64,000 bases of DNA from Apodemus sylvaticus (lineage: Eukaryota > Chordata > Mammalia > Rodentia > Muridae), in the NCBI RefSeq assembly GCF_947179515.1, contig NC_067482.1, positions 71,624,311 through 71,688,310 on the forward strand. Reading direction: 5' to 3'. Shown one piece after another: positions 12,946-24,561 of the stretch. Each line of letters opens with the position of its first letter. The stretch's first letter is position 1. A model generated the notes under the pieces. It did not search any database and was not told the origin of the DNA. It worked only from the letters and a program-made list of their open reading frames with translations. A program made the translations under genes and the position numbers.

Positions 12946-14039
12946 ATTATCTAGTCCATGTTATTTATGATATGTTGAAGAAGAGGCTTGGTGACTATTG
13001 ATAAATGTAAAGCTATGAGGCCCATAGGCAGTGAAAGAAGGCTGTGCTGTTTGTCTTCCTCACTAACACAATTCTTCTAAGTGTTACCTGGCACTCAGCT
13101 CCATGGAAACCCAATCCTGGAGGTTATGCTATAGCAATGGAATCAGACACCAAACATCTTTAGACCCATTCTTGTTGTTGTGGGTATTGAATATGCTGTC
13201 CTTGGAACCACTCATTATTAGTAAACATACTCATAATGGAACCCAAGCAACAAATTTCCTGACTTCCTGGTGACACATGACTTTCTATTCTTATCTTCTT
13301 GTTTGGCTCTTCTCCTGGGACCCTCCCCATGTAATCTTGTGGCCAAGGAAATGATAAAACTATATTCTCTGAACTACTTCAACATGTCTGGAAGCCATCA
13401 CTATAGATATGATGTGGAGGAGGTTGACCAGTGAATTGTTCTGAATACTGCTATATTTGAAAATCATCTAGTTGTGTAGGGACGTTTAGTCTCTAAGATG
13501 TCTCAGACTCCTTAACCACATAGTATGAGGATGATGTCATAACCCAGGTGGATCATGGCAGTGATTGTACTAAAAAGAAAATAGCAATGACTTCTAGTTA
13601 GCATGCTGGGATGCCTCTGCTTAGCATGATGGGAATTCTCTCTGTGAATCTAAGGTGATAGGTTGTATTAATAGAACCAGTTATAGGAGATGAACTAGGC
13701 AAGAGAGGTTACCCTATGTTTTCAAAAGCACAGAAGTGCTGCCTTTTAGTGATGGGCATCTTCATTCTGCTTTTCCAGATAGTCTCCCTGGTTGCTTTCA
13801 AATCCACACAAAGCCTAGTCCCTTGATGTGGTGACACTATCCTCTATAATTTGGTCCATACTTTTCCCTAAGCCTCCACTTTGACACGTCTCTCTGGAGT
13901 TCATGGGGTTAGTTGCCAATTCTGCTCCCTCTTCTGGCATCCATGCTCTGGTTCCTCCTTTTGTTTAGCTTCTTCTTGGGGAAGCCTGGTTTCCTTTCTG
14001 GCAAAACACTACTGACAATGGATTCTTGTCATCTGCCTC
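12946..14039. other. Unassigned non-coding sequence
   Basis: No gene. TTAGCATGCTGGGATG (13598) and TTAGCATGATGGGAAT (13621) form a small tandem pair resembling the ZNF143/SBS core on the reverse strand. Confidence 0.45.
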
Positions 14040-14160
14040 TGATTAAATAGTAAGTTTCATGAACAGAGAGTATGTATTGATTTTGCTCGCCATTTTCCTG
14101 AGTGCCTACTAAATCTCCTTGTCTGAATAGATATTTGTCAAATAACCTCATGAATTAATC
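14040..14160 (+). mobile_element. L2 3'-end-like fragment
   Basis: TAAGTTTCATGAACAGAGAGTATGTATTGATTTTG and GTGCCTACTAAATCTCC...TAGATATTTGTCAAATAAC parallel the L2 3' end (GAGGGCAGGGACCGTGTCT...AATAAATGTTTGTTGAATGA). Confidence 0.45.
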
Positions 14161-14261
14161 CATTGAGGTTTCCCTATTCTTTTTATTAAGTAATTTGTTC
14201 ATTCCTTAAGGGAGTCTTTGCTTGTTTGTGTTTTTTTGTTGTTGTTGTTTTCATTGAGACA

Positions 14262-14335
14262 GAGTCTTGCTATCTAACCCATGTTTGCTTCAGACTCTTG
14301 ATCCTTTTCTGCCTCAGTCTCTGGAGAATCAAGAT
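14262..14335 (-). mobile_element. B1 fragment, minus strand
   Basis: GAGACAGAGTCTTGCTATCT and TTCTGCCTCAGTCTCTGGAG behind a (TTG)n tail; a short, old B1 piece. Confidence 0.5.
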
Positions 14336-17300
14336 GGTTAAATTTGAAAATATCCACAATAATCATTTAGTATAATCACTTCACAGACAGTGGGCATAAG
14401 ACCTAAGTTCACTGAATTACATTTACTTAATGCGTATTTATGTCCCAGTTATTTGATCTTGAACTTGGACTTTGTTGCTAGCTAGTTTTATGGCTGTATA
14501 TAGTCTTATATTCATTGAATCTCAATATTCTCATCCAGAAAATAAGCTCATCATAAAGAATTCAGCAGATATTAGTACAAAGATGGGAGAGAAAACTCTT
14601 GAAAATACTTGTCAGAGCAGGCATCACAAGATTGATCCTGTTCTTAGAATGACTAGGCATCAGCCATGCTCTGTCTGGCTTTATTTGCATAACTCTGGAT
14701 ATTCTTTACGACTTGTTACTCTTTCTTCTGGTTAATGGAATGCCGTTAACTATACTTCCATTGTAATATTATCATATTCATCACACATACACACACATGC
14801 ACATATACATGTATGTACACACATTTTAAGCTAACAGGTTCCACTACCCAGACACACTGGAATTCAGAGCAAATGTTATTGGCTCCTGTGACAAGTTATG
14901 GGATTCCATGTCACTTATGAAGTAGGTCTGCCTTTGGGGGCACTTGAACAATGAATAAGGGGAAAACAGGGTTATTATGAAACGGGGTAGCCTTTTCTTG
15001 CAAAGTATGCTGGTCTATCCTCAGGAAGATATATGCATTTACCTGTTCAATGTTACCAATGTTCAAGAGCCCAGGAGATAAAATGTGACAGAAGCATTTT
15101 CTCTGAGGGACAAACCTTAACGACTCACTGTAGGTGGCCAGCATGTAGAAACCAGCTTGCTCTTTGGTTTATGGCTGATATCACTACTTCTGTTTCCTAC
15201 TCAGTGTGAGGGAAAATCTTCAGAGGAGCCCTTCTGGATCTCAGAATTGGCCATGTGGATTCAGTGATGTGGGAAAGGGAGAAATGAGGCCTCTCAGCTG
15301 CTTCCTCCATAATGCTCAGTTGGATGCTTCTAACAGAACCAGATTCACAGAGATGCCCAGGGGTCATAAAGACTGATAAGCTTTTCTGGTGTCCTTCCTC
15401 TTCTTGGAGGTCTTATTTTGTATGTTTATGTTGTCATTTTTTGTTTTATCCAGTAAATATTGTTGGCAGATGCTACATGCTAGGCACTAGGCATCCACAG
15501 AAGAAAACATAAAAACAGCCATCACTGTCTTGGTACCTGGAGAAGAGAAAATAGCCAAAAGAGCAGAAAGCACAATGCCCTTCCTATTGGTACAGAATGA
15601 GGCTGAGTAAAAATCTGGAAGTCTCCAGGAGGAATCTGATTGGGATAGAAGTAGGTGATATTATCCACCCATGACAGTGGATTTGGTGTTGCACTCTCCC
15701 ATAACATATAGAGACAATAAAAGGGGTCAGAATATGATGACACCAAACTACAATAGAGCTGTTGGCTCTTGGTATTTGGCAATCTGACATCACAATTTAA
15801 GGTAAATGATGACCAGTGTTGATGAAACTTAGATGTGTTATTTCAGCTATACGATAAATTTGGTCCTTGCATAGTGGATAGACAGTAAATGGCAGTGAGT
15901 CGCTTAGTGAGTGGAAAGAGAACCACATGAGATATCAAACAAAAGTGGGGTTCTTATGAGAGTTGAAAGGGAACTGATAAATAGACAGTAGGCAGTGAGT
16001 AAGCTCTCTTTCAACACAGGAAGATATAATTCTATTTAAGAGAGCACTGGTAATTTATAGATCAGGTTATAGTTTCCATAATCTCAGGATGAACTTGGGA
16101 CTGGACTCTGAATCCTATGGAGCCCACAGTGCTAAGCAGGACCAACATTGTTATCTGATGTCCTGAAATTAAGATTGTAAGCTTTTCTGAAAAAAAAAAA
16201 AGAAGCATGCTCAGCCTAATTTTAATTCAGCCAAACAGTGATTATTTTAGTGTGTTTCAAAGACATTTCAATATAGCACATATAATTAAAACTGAAATGG
16301 GTATCCTTATACTGTCTGAACAATCACTATTCCTGTCCTCAAAGGCTACAGTTGAATCTCCAGTTCTTTATATTACCTTTACCCCAGCTCCAGAGATAAG
16401 GGAAGATGACCTTAAAATAATCAAGATAAAATTCCCATAATATATCTTGTCTTTTAAAATAACAAAATAACAAGACTGTATTGAACCAGTTCATCTTTCA
16501 AGGCCCACCACAAATACCTGCTCTTCTTATGATGTCATCTTAGCCATCACCTAACAGTGTTTCCTTTTTGTGAAATCTGAATGTGTTGATAGTCAATAAC
16601 TGTGGACTTGATTAGAGGTACCAGAATATTTTTCTTATTCCTCTTCACATCACTAATCAGCTTTGGCGCCTCAAGAGCTCATCCTTTGTCTCATCCACAA
16701 TCTGTAGTTTTCTCTATCCCAATACTAACTCATAAATCCAGCTACAGGGTAGAAAATTCACATATTTAAGGGTCCTCTTGTCTAATATCTTCAGTTTTAA
16801 ATGTGGAAGCTGAGACCTAAGGGGATTAAGTAATTCATGCAAGACCACCCAAGAAGCTAGACATTATTTACTGAGCATCTCTTATGTACGGAGCACATCA
16901 GGAGGGAAATAGACAAATTGAAAATGAACAGTGAGTGAATAAACAAGAAATTTTAACAATGAAAAAGCCCTGTGTGAGGAGATGGTGGATGCAAAATGAT
17001 CTAACAGAGTTGAGGATTGTCCTGTGTTACACTGGGCTTTTCAGAGAATCCATCTTGAAAGAAGTAATAGAAGTGTCGAGGTCCTGTGTGAGAAAAGATG
17101 TGATCATGCAGAGTTCTGAGAAAGAAGATGCAAAGACCTGAAGACCTGTGGTGCACAAAAGGCTGCTGGGCTCAAGGAGAAGATGGAATACATTCAGTTT
17201 GAAGTATAGAAAGCTACAGAGCTGGGAATTGACACCAATATAAGGGGAAAGTTTTTGAGACTTTTTTGCCGGAGTGCTATAGAGTCTAATTTACATTTTA

Positions 17301-18050
17301 CATCTAATTATAGAGAGACAGGAATGAACAGAAGCCAATGGGGAGAGTGTTTCATTATTAATAGTGTGAGGGTTGTGGTTTAGTCCTTTGGGTTCCTCAG
17401 CCATATTCTCTCTGCCTTCAGGAACAGCTTCCTGCTAACCCTTTTTGGTTTGATTTTTATCCCAAACTATGTACAACTGAGGCTTTCTCTCACAAATTCT
17501 GCACTTTATTTCAGAGAAGACTAGTGAGGAAGGAGTTGAGTTGACTCTCCCAGGACATTTGACCTGGGTTGGGGTGGATGTAGTGTTGGGATGCATTTCT
17601 GAATAAGCACTATGAACCCACAAGCCTATGCAATATTAGTGTGTAGGAGATTCGTAGCCCCAAGTCACCACCGTGAAAGCACACAGCTATATCCTCAGTT
17701 ACTATCTTCTCAAATTAAAGCGAAGAAATGAAGTGACCCTGAGGAGTATTCTTCACTGTCTCAATGTGCTTAACAATACAATGGTTAGACACCAGATGGA
17801 CAGCAAAGTGGGATTAATATGTTCTCTGCCTCATGCATATTGGCTGAGAAGCTTCCCCCCTTTCCCAAATGGTTGTTCAGGGTGTCCCATACCTTATTGA
17901 TCCCCCTTCATATGCAGGATAAACAATCATGGATGCACGAGGAAGGGCCTCAGCGCAGAGAGACACATTGCTGTCAGAGGTAATAGCTGACTCCAAGGGA
18001 GCAATCATGGGTGATATCATCCTAACTCCCATCTCAGAAACAAATTCATT
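14336..18050. other. Mostly unassigned non-coding sequence
   Basis: Apart from the weak L2/MIR traces at 16485-16910 and a CA/TA-rich patch at 14782-14825, nothing is recognised. Open frames are short and lack domains. Confidence 0.5.
16485..16910. mobile_element. Old L2/MIR remnants
   Basis: TTCAAGGCCCACCACAAATACC (16498) looks like L2. GTGGAAGCTGAGACCTAAGGGGATTAAGTAATTCATGCAAGACCACCC (16803-16850) looks like minus-strand MIR. The two are separate and weak. Confidence 0.4.
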
Positions 18051-18054
18051 GTCA

Positions 18055-18132
18055 TCTCCTCCTCCTCCTCCTCCCCTTCTCCTCCTCTTCCTCCTCCTCT
18101 TCTCCTTCTTCTCTCTCTATACTTCTTCCTCC
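18055..18132 (+). repeat. (TCC)n-type pyrimidine tract
   Basis: TCCTCCTCCTCCTCCTCC followed by CTTCTCC variants. Confidence 0.95.
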
Positions 18133-18599
18133 CAACCCCTTTCTCTCTCACACATACACCTTACACCAGAAGGCTTGGGCTGACTGAATTTGCATCTTAA
18201 CAAATGGAGGATATTGAGGGACAAAGAGATAATGTGTGCAGAAGAAAAGACCAATGTACATATCTCTATCTGATAGGCACTAGGACCTGCACCAGCCTAA
18301 AAAGGTGGAAGTAGTATGTGCCAGAAAGGCAAAAGGCAAACATTTAGATAATACAATGTGAAGAGAAAGAAACTGCTTTAAAGGCCTCCAAGCCTGCTCA
18401 AGTATCTTATTTGGTCTGTGCAAATGTAGGCTAATGACAGTATTCTTGTGTTTTTCAGATGTATCAGGGGAGGGTCTGAGAACAGAAAGTTAGGCGTTCA
18501 TGTCATGGAATGGCAGTATCTGAAACCCAGCATGGTCAGTAAGGTGAGTCTTTTTCAAGAAGGGTTATGATATAGAAGGAACTATCAAGATACAAGTGA

Positions 18600-18800
18600 T
18601 GCACCTCCTGTTAAGATTCTGTCTAAACTCCACCCAACAGTTACCTGGGAGCAGCCAGGTAGGATTGGCCCACTATAAAGGGGACTGTTAGCCTGCTGAG
18701 GCACCCCCTTCCCCACACCCCATGGAACATATTCTTTGGCCTCTTTTTCCTTTTATGCTCCCAACACCTCCTTTGTGGGTCTCTTATACAAAGAAGAATG
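18600..18800 (+). mobile_element. LTR-like promoter fragment (family not assigned)
   Basis: ACCTGGGAGCAGCCAGGT, then a TATA-like CTATAAAGGGG at 18673-18683, then a C/T-rich stretch with CCACACCCC and GTGGGTCTCTTATACAAAG. The order resembles a rodent ERV LTR. No second LTR or internal region is visible, so at most a solo LTR. Confidence 0.4.
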
Positions 18801-19581
18801 ACCTTGGTACTCTATGTATTATAATAGAAAGATAAAAGCTCAGAAATGGGGAACTTTTCATACGAAAGGCCTGTAGATGTCTAATGTTTGAGTGTATAAG
18901 GCTATAAAACAAACAAACAAAAAAACAAGGATTATGAATAGTTTACTAACTACTTTATCTCTGAAGATATTGAAACAAATTCGTTCATGATAGACAGATG
19001 CTATAACAGCCAGCACTCTTCTGACTACATGTATGAGTTATTCAAATGGCTCCAACAATGGAAGGTCCAAGATTCCAGTGGTTGTTCAATTACAAGGCTG
19101 AATGTCTCGACTAGTCTTCACTGTGTTCTAGAATCCAAACAAAAGGGCCTCTAGTGAAGGAATGGGCTTGTTAAGAGAAATCCATGCCACTTGTGTTGAT
19201 AAAAACTTCAGATATAGTCAAGTGGACACCAAAAAATAGCCATCACAGCTCACTTACAGAAAAATATGGGTTCTTATTGGTTCATAAAATAGAAAAGTAT
19301 AAGGGATTTGCTGGCATCAGACACAGCTGCATGTAGATGTTCAGTGTCATCAAGGTCTAGACACTGGTTCCCCTCCTACAACTCTATTCCTAATACTGGA
19401 TTTGCTCTTCGGGTGCACTTTTGGAAGAATGTTGTGACTATTCATTCTGCATGCTTTTATTTGCATTTATGTGTGCCCTGTAAAACAAAGAAGTAATATT
19501 TTTCAATAACAGAAAGTTTTGGTATGCCTCTGATATACATGGCTGGTGTCACATATTCATTTTGAACATATCTCAGATTGA

Positions 19582-19815
19582 ATCACAAGCTCATACCCAC
19601 CTAAACAACCAAGACCATACTTGTATCACAAGGTCACATCTGTACCACAGGCCCACACACATTTACAACCCACATCTGGAGAAACAAGCGAGCACTTGGA
19701 TCAAAACTGATGTCTGCATCATAAGCCCACATGTGGAGCATAGGCCTATATCTTGTCCCAACCTGATATCTAGATCAAAAGCCAATACCTAGATCTATAG
19801 CTTATATCCAGAGCT
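19582..19815 (+). repeat. Decayed 18-19-bp tandem repeat (about 11-12 copies)
   Basis: Units resembling ATCACAAGCCCACATCTGG start near 19625, 19644, 19663, 19681, 19700, 19718, 19737, 19755, 19774, 19793 and 19812, with an outlier at 19582. Examples are ATCACAAGGTCACATCTGT, ATCATAAGCCCACATGTGG and ATCAAAAGCCAATACCTAG. Spacing is steady at 18-19 bp while the bases have drifted, so it is an old minisatellite. Confidence 0.7.
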
Positions 19816-20359
19816 TTGGCAGAAAGGACCAGATAAAATTGAGAACCCCTTATAAGTGGTATGAAATGACTAAGGAGGATGTTGGCTCAATGAAAAGATG
19901 CTAGCTAGTGTCAGAAAAGGATGAATAAATTCTGGAAAATGCAGATGAATATATGAACATCCCTTTTAGGGTCATGTTATTCTAATGCACATGCATCTTT
20001 TCTTAAATCTTTATTAAATTCCTAAATTCAAAGAGCTACCGTGGCCAAGAAGCACTCACATGACCCTGAGCTTGTTAAATGTAGTCTCAGGCTTTAGAGT
20101 TCAGACACAATGAAGCAGCAACTGCATTTTAATAAGGCCCCGTCTGAGAGTACCATGAACATGAGAGTTTGAGATTCTATAACCTAAAGTTGTTCATCTC
20201 TGTTTCTGGATGCATTCCTCCAGGAAAACTATGAACTGCATTTTGGGAATGAGAAAGACCAAGCTCAACAATTATGGACTGGTAACTTTGTGCAGTCTTC
20301 CTTTCTTTCTGATGTCTTAATCAACAGTGAAAGAGATTTGAATTAGAAAGGCTTTAAGG

Positions 20360-20575
20360 TCAGGTGATTTCTCCATGGGTAAGGAGCTTGCTGTGCAATC
20401 ATGAGGACCTGAATTTGGATCTCCATCATCCTGTGAAAACCAAGGATGACAGCATACATCTGAAACTTCTGTTCTGTGGGACAGAAATACATGGATAGCT
20501 GGAAGCTTACTAAGTTTCAGGTTTAGTGAGAGACCCTATCTCAAAAACAATGGAGAGGTGATTAAGGAAGACTAA
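20360..20575 (+). mobile_element. B4/RSINE1-type SINE
   Basis: AAGGAGCTTGCTGTGCAATCATGAGGACCTGAATTTGG (20380-20420), then AGGTTTAGTGAGAGACCCTATCTCAAAAAC and GGAGAGGTGATTAAGGAAGA follow the B4/RSINE1 order, from tRNA-like head to B1-like tail. Confidence 0.75.
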
Positions 20576-20589
20576 GACAAAGGCAGATA

Positions 20590-21015
20590 CTAGCAACCAA
20601 CTATTGGACTGGGCATGGGGTCCCCAATGGAGGATCTGGAGGATGGTCCAGAGGAGTAGGAGGGGTTTATAGCCCCATGGGAAGAATAATGATTTCAGCC
20701 ACCCAGATGCCCCAAGACTGTCAGAGACTGAACCATCAATCAAGGGGGAGACATGGTTTCAGCCAAAAATGTGGCAGAGAAAGGCCTTGTTTGGTGTCAG
20801 TGGGAGGAATGGTCCTTAGTCAGGTAAAGGCTCAACAGAGGCCCCAACAAAGGGAAACTGAGAGTGGGGGGAGGTTGGAGTGTGTTGGATGGAGGGGCAT
20901 ATACATGGAGGCAGGGGCAAGGAGGAGGGGGACGGGTTGGGGGTCTTAGGGGAGGGGGGATATAGGGAAAGGTTTTACTACTGGCAATGTATATGAAGAT
21001 GATATTCAATTTTAA
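20590..21015 (+). mobile_element. Truncated L1 3' end
   Basis: GGGTTTATAGCCCCATGGGA, ACTGAACCATCAATCAAGGG and CAGTGGGAGGAATGGTCC, then a G-rich stretch (20865-20960) and an A-rich end near 21018. This is the rodent L1 3' UTR pattern. It lies directly after a B4-type SINE in the same orientation. Confidence 0.75.
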
Positions 21016-21108
21016 AAAAGCAAAGACTATGATATTTTTACATTACCATCTGGCCTCTGCAGGTATCATCATAGGCAAGTGCATGAGCACACATAGACAG
21101 AGAACACA

Positions 21109-21215
21109 GTGTGTGTGTGTGTGTGTGTGTGTGTGCCTTTCTCTTTCTTTCTGTTTCTGTCTGTTTCTCTGTCTCTCTCTTTCTCTATCTCTCTGTCTCT
21201 CACATACACAAACAC
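21109..21215 (+). repeat. (GT)n with flanking (CT)-rich and (CA)-rich parts
   Basis: (GT)13 at 21109-21134, then CTTTCT/CTGTCT repeats and CACATACACAAACACACA. Confidence 0.95.
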
Positions 21216-22162
21216 ACATACAATTTCTGAGTTCTCTGTCATTTTCTGATCTTTCAAATTTCTGTGCTTTCTCAAGTATCGAAATAGATGATTTGGGGAT
21301 CATAAGGACAACAATAAAGGATATTCTATAACTATCAAAGAAGAAAGATTCAGACATGCAGTTTGGAATCTAGACATGTTTTTAAGAGGGGGTTCAAAGG
21401 GCACTAGTTAAAATGAATGTTATGTTCATTGGGTATGCTTCTTGCGCACCAGAACCTTGTTTCCCAGAGCAAAGACCTGAAGAGATGTGCATTGTAGGAA
21501 GCAAGAGATAAACTTTCTAAGAAAGTTTATGTTTCAAGAGAGAACACCACCTAGAGCTGAGAGATATCTCAGGAGCTCAAAGAGCCCCACTGCACAAAGG
21601 ATCCTGGATATTATATCACAGAGGGCTTAGATTCATTTACATAGCACACACTTACAGATTTTCCACAATACCCTTTTACATGTGGCTCTAGACCCAATTT
21701 TATGACTGGCACATCTCATTTGTAGCTTACATCCCTGCTCAGGAGAGTACATTTTAGTGTTATAATGAGCCACTCCATTACAGTAGCATTATGTAAGGGT
21801 CTTTAGGGAAAGCTATTTCTCCTGGTTAGAGACCTGACATTCCAGTTGGCCAGATCAATCACCTTGCTAAGGAATAACCCAAAAAGATGTTGGGATCACT
21901 ATAACCATGCTAAAGATATTAGGTAGAATAATTATCCCTTTAAGGAGATCATGTACTTTTCATTCCCAGAAATGAAATCTCATTCTCTGGCATAGACACA
22001 GGGAGGCACCATGATGTTTTCTTGGGTCTGCTTACTTTTTTTGAGTCAGGTCTCTAAAGAGCATTAACTGCCCCTTCTTTCCCTTCCCTAAGCATACCAT
22101 TTCTCTCTCTTCTTACCATGTGGCTCCTTGTACAGTCCATAACTGACCTGACCTCCAATCCT

Positions 22163-22797
22163 ATCTTTTCTTCTTTCTTCTTTCTTCTTTCTTCTTTCTT
22201 CTTTCTTCTTTCTTCTTTCTTCTTTCTTCTTCTTCTTCTTCTTCTTCTTCTTCTTCTTCTTCTTCTTCTTCTTCTTCTTCTTCTTCTTCTTCTTCTTCTT
22301 CTTCTTCTTCTTGTTCTTCTTCTTCTTCTTCTTCTTTTCTTCTTCTTCTTTTCTTCTTCTTTTCTTCTTTTCTTCTTCTTCTTCTTTTCTTCTTTTCTTC
22401 TTCTTCTTTTCTTCTTCATCTATTCTTCTTCTTCTTTTCTTCTTCCTTTCTTCTTTTCTCCTTCTTCTTCGTCGTCTTCTTCTTTTCTCCTTCTTCTTCG
22501 TCGTCTTCTTCTTTTCTTCTTCTTTTCTTCTTCTTCTTCTTCTTCTTCTTCTTCTTCTTCTTCTTCTTCTTCTTCTTCTTCTTCTTCTTCTTCTTCTTCT
22601 TCTTCTTCTTCTTCTCCTTCTCCTCATCCTCCTCATCCTCCTCATCCTCCTCATCCTCCTCCTCCTTTTCCTCCTTCTTCTCGTTCTAATTCTCCTTTCT
22701 CCTCCTCCACCTCCTCCTCTTCTTTCTCCTCCTTCCCTCCTCCTTTTTCCTTCTCCTCCTTCTTTTCTTCTTCTTTTTCTCTTTCTTTATCCTCCTT
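22163..22797 (+). repeat. 635-bp polypyrimidine tract, (TTC)n/(TTTC)n/(TCC)n
   Basis: Nearly pure C+T over 635 bp. Sub-blocks: a (TTCTTTC)n heptamer-like part (22167-22226), long (TTC)n runs (about 22227-22312 and 22523-22614), TTTTC-interrupted parts, and a (TCC)-rich end. Near the middle two 29-bp copies carrying CGTCGTC (22470 and 22499) are the only CpGs in the block. It gives long artificial open frames of Leu/Phe/Ser or Lys/Arg that are not genes. It lies 63 bp left of the twin-primed L1. Confidence 0.97.
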
Positions 22798-22859
22798 TAG
22801 GCTATTGCCAATATAGCATTCTTGCCCTGGGGTTTGTCTTTTACACTCAAAACCAAAAT

Positions 22860-24148
22860 GAGTGTTCCTCTTTCTCCATATCCTTGCCAACACCTGCTGT
22901 CTCCTGAGTTTTTGACCTTAGCCATTCTGACTGGTGTAAGGTGAAATCTCAGGGTTGTTTTGATTTGCATTTCCCTAATGACTAATGATGTTGAACACTT
23001 CTTAAGGTGCCTCTCAGCCATCTGAATTTCTTCAGGTGAAAATTCTTTGTTTAGATCTGTACCCCATTTTTTAATAGGGTTATTTGGTTCCCTGGGGTCT
23101 AACTTCTTGAGTTCTTTGTATATATTGGATATTAACCCTCTATCAGATGTAGGGTTGGTGAATATCCTTTCCCAATTTGATGGTTGCCATTTTAGCCTTT
23201 TAACAGTGTCCTTTGCCTTACAGAATCTTTGTAATTTTATGAGGTCCCATTTGTCAATTCTTGATCTTAGAGCATAAGCTATTGGTGTTCTGTTCAGGAA
23301 CTTTCCCCCTGTGCCCATGTCCTCAAGGGTCTTCCTCAGTTTCTTTTCAATTAGTTTCAGTGTGTCTAGTTTTACATGGAGGTCCTTGATCCACTTGGAG
23401 TGAAGTTTAGTTCATGAAGATAAGAATGGATCAATTCTCATTCTTCTGCATGCTGACCTCCAATTGATCTAGCACCATTTGTTGAAAAGGCTATCTTTTT
23501 TCCACTGGATATTTTCAGCTCTTTTGTCGAAGATCAAGTGACCATAGGTGTGTGGATTCATTTCTGGATCTTCAATTCTATTCCATTGGTCCACTTGTCT
23601 ATCACTGTGCCAATACCACACAGTTTTTAACACTATTGCTCTGTAGTATTGCTTAAAGTCAGGGATACTGATTCCCCCAGAATTCCTTTTGTTGTTGAGA
23701 ATAGTTTTAGCTATCCTGGGTTTTTTGTTATTCCAGATGAATTTGAGAATTACTTTTTCTAACTCTGTGAAGAACTGAGTTGGGATTTTAATGGGGATTG
23801 CATTGAATCAGTAGATTGCTTTTAGCAAGATGGCCATTTTAACTATATTAATCCTGCTGATCCACAAGCATGGCCGATTTTTCCATTTTCTGAGGTCTTC
23901 GTCGATTTCCTTCTTCAGAGACCTGAAGTTCTTGTCATAAAGATCTTTCACTTGTTTGGTTAGAGTCACACCAAGATACTTTATATTGTTTGTGGCTATT
24001 GTGAGGGTATCATTTCCCTAACTTCTTTCTCAGCCTGCTTATCCTTTGAGTATAGGAAGGCAACTGATTTGCTTGAGTTGATTTTATAACCAGCCACTTT
24101 GCTGAAGTTGTTTATCAGCTGTAGGAGTTCTCTGGTGGAGGTTTTGGG
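22860..24148 (-). pseudogene. L1 ORF2 fragment: late RT to Cys-rich region (inverted)
   Basis: Minus-strand reading from 24148: TSTRELLQLINNFSKVAGY, then sequence continuing through the late RT and C-terminal region to RMAKVKNSGDSRCWQGYGER near 22875. The Cys motif is spoiled (CWQGY where CWRGC is expected). The longest open stretch is 22797-23318. There are stops and frameshifts between 23320 and 23990, so it is a dead copy. Confidence 0.85.
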
Positions 24149-24561
24149 GAACACTCCTCCACTGCTGGTGGGGCTGTAAGATGGTACAACCACTTTGGAA
24201 ATCAGTCTGGCACTTCCTCAGAAAACTAGACATGACACTTCCGGAGGACCTTATTATACCTCTCCTGGGCATATACCCAAAGGATTCCCTGGCATGCAAT
24301 AAAGACACATGCTCCATTATGTTCATAGTAGCCTTATTTATAATAGCCAGAAGCTGGAAAGAACCCAGATGTCCCTCAAAGGAGGAATGGATACAGAAAA
24401 TGTGGTATATTTACACAATGGAATACTACTCAGCAATTAGAAACAATGAATTCACAAAATTTTTAAGCAAATGGTTTGATCTGGAAAATATCATCCTAAG
24501 TGAGGTAACCCAAACACAAAAGAAGACACATGGAATGCAATCTCTGATAAGTAGATATTAA
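24149..24561 (+). pseudogene. L1 ORF2 C-terminal fragment
   Basis: Open from about 24181 to the TAA at 24559-24561: LVQPLWKSVW-like start, then IPLLGIYPKDS, CNKDTCS and MEYYSAIRNNEF, ending SLISRY. It matches the last roughly 135 residues of ORF2p. The L1 3' UTR follows (24562-24830). Confidence 0.85.

Noticed and set aside
19582..19815. Regularly spaced repeats considered as a CRISPR array
   Set aside because: The units are contiguous 18-19-bp repeats without spacers in vertebrate DNA; a decayed minisatellite explains them.
22054..22907. Very long open frames (up to 232 codons) on both strands, rich in Lys/Arg or Leu/Phe/Ser
   Set aside because: They are readings of the polypyrimidine tract; any frame of a stop-free trinucleotide repeat stays open.
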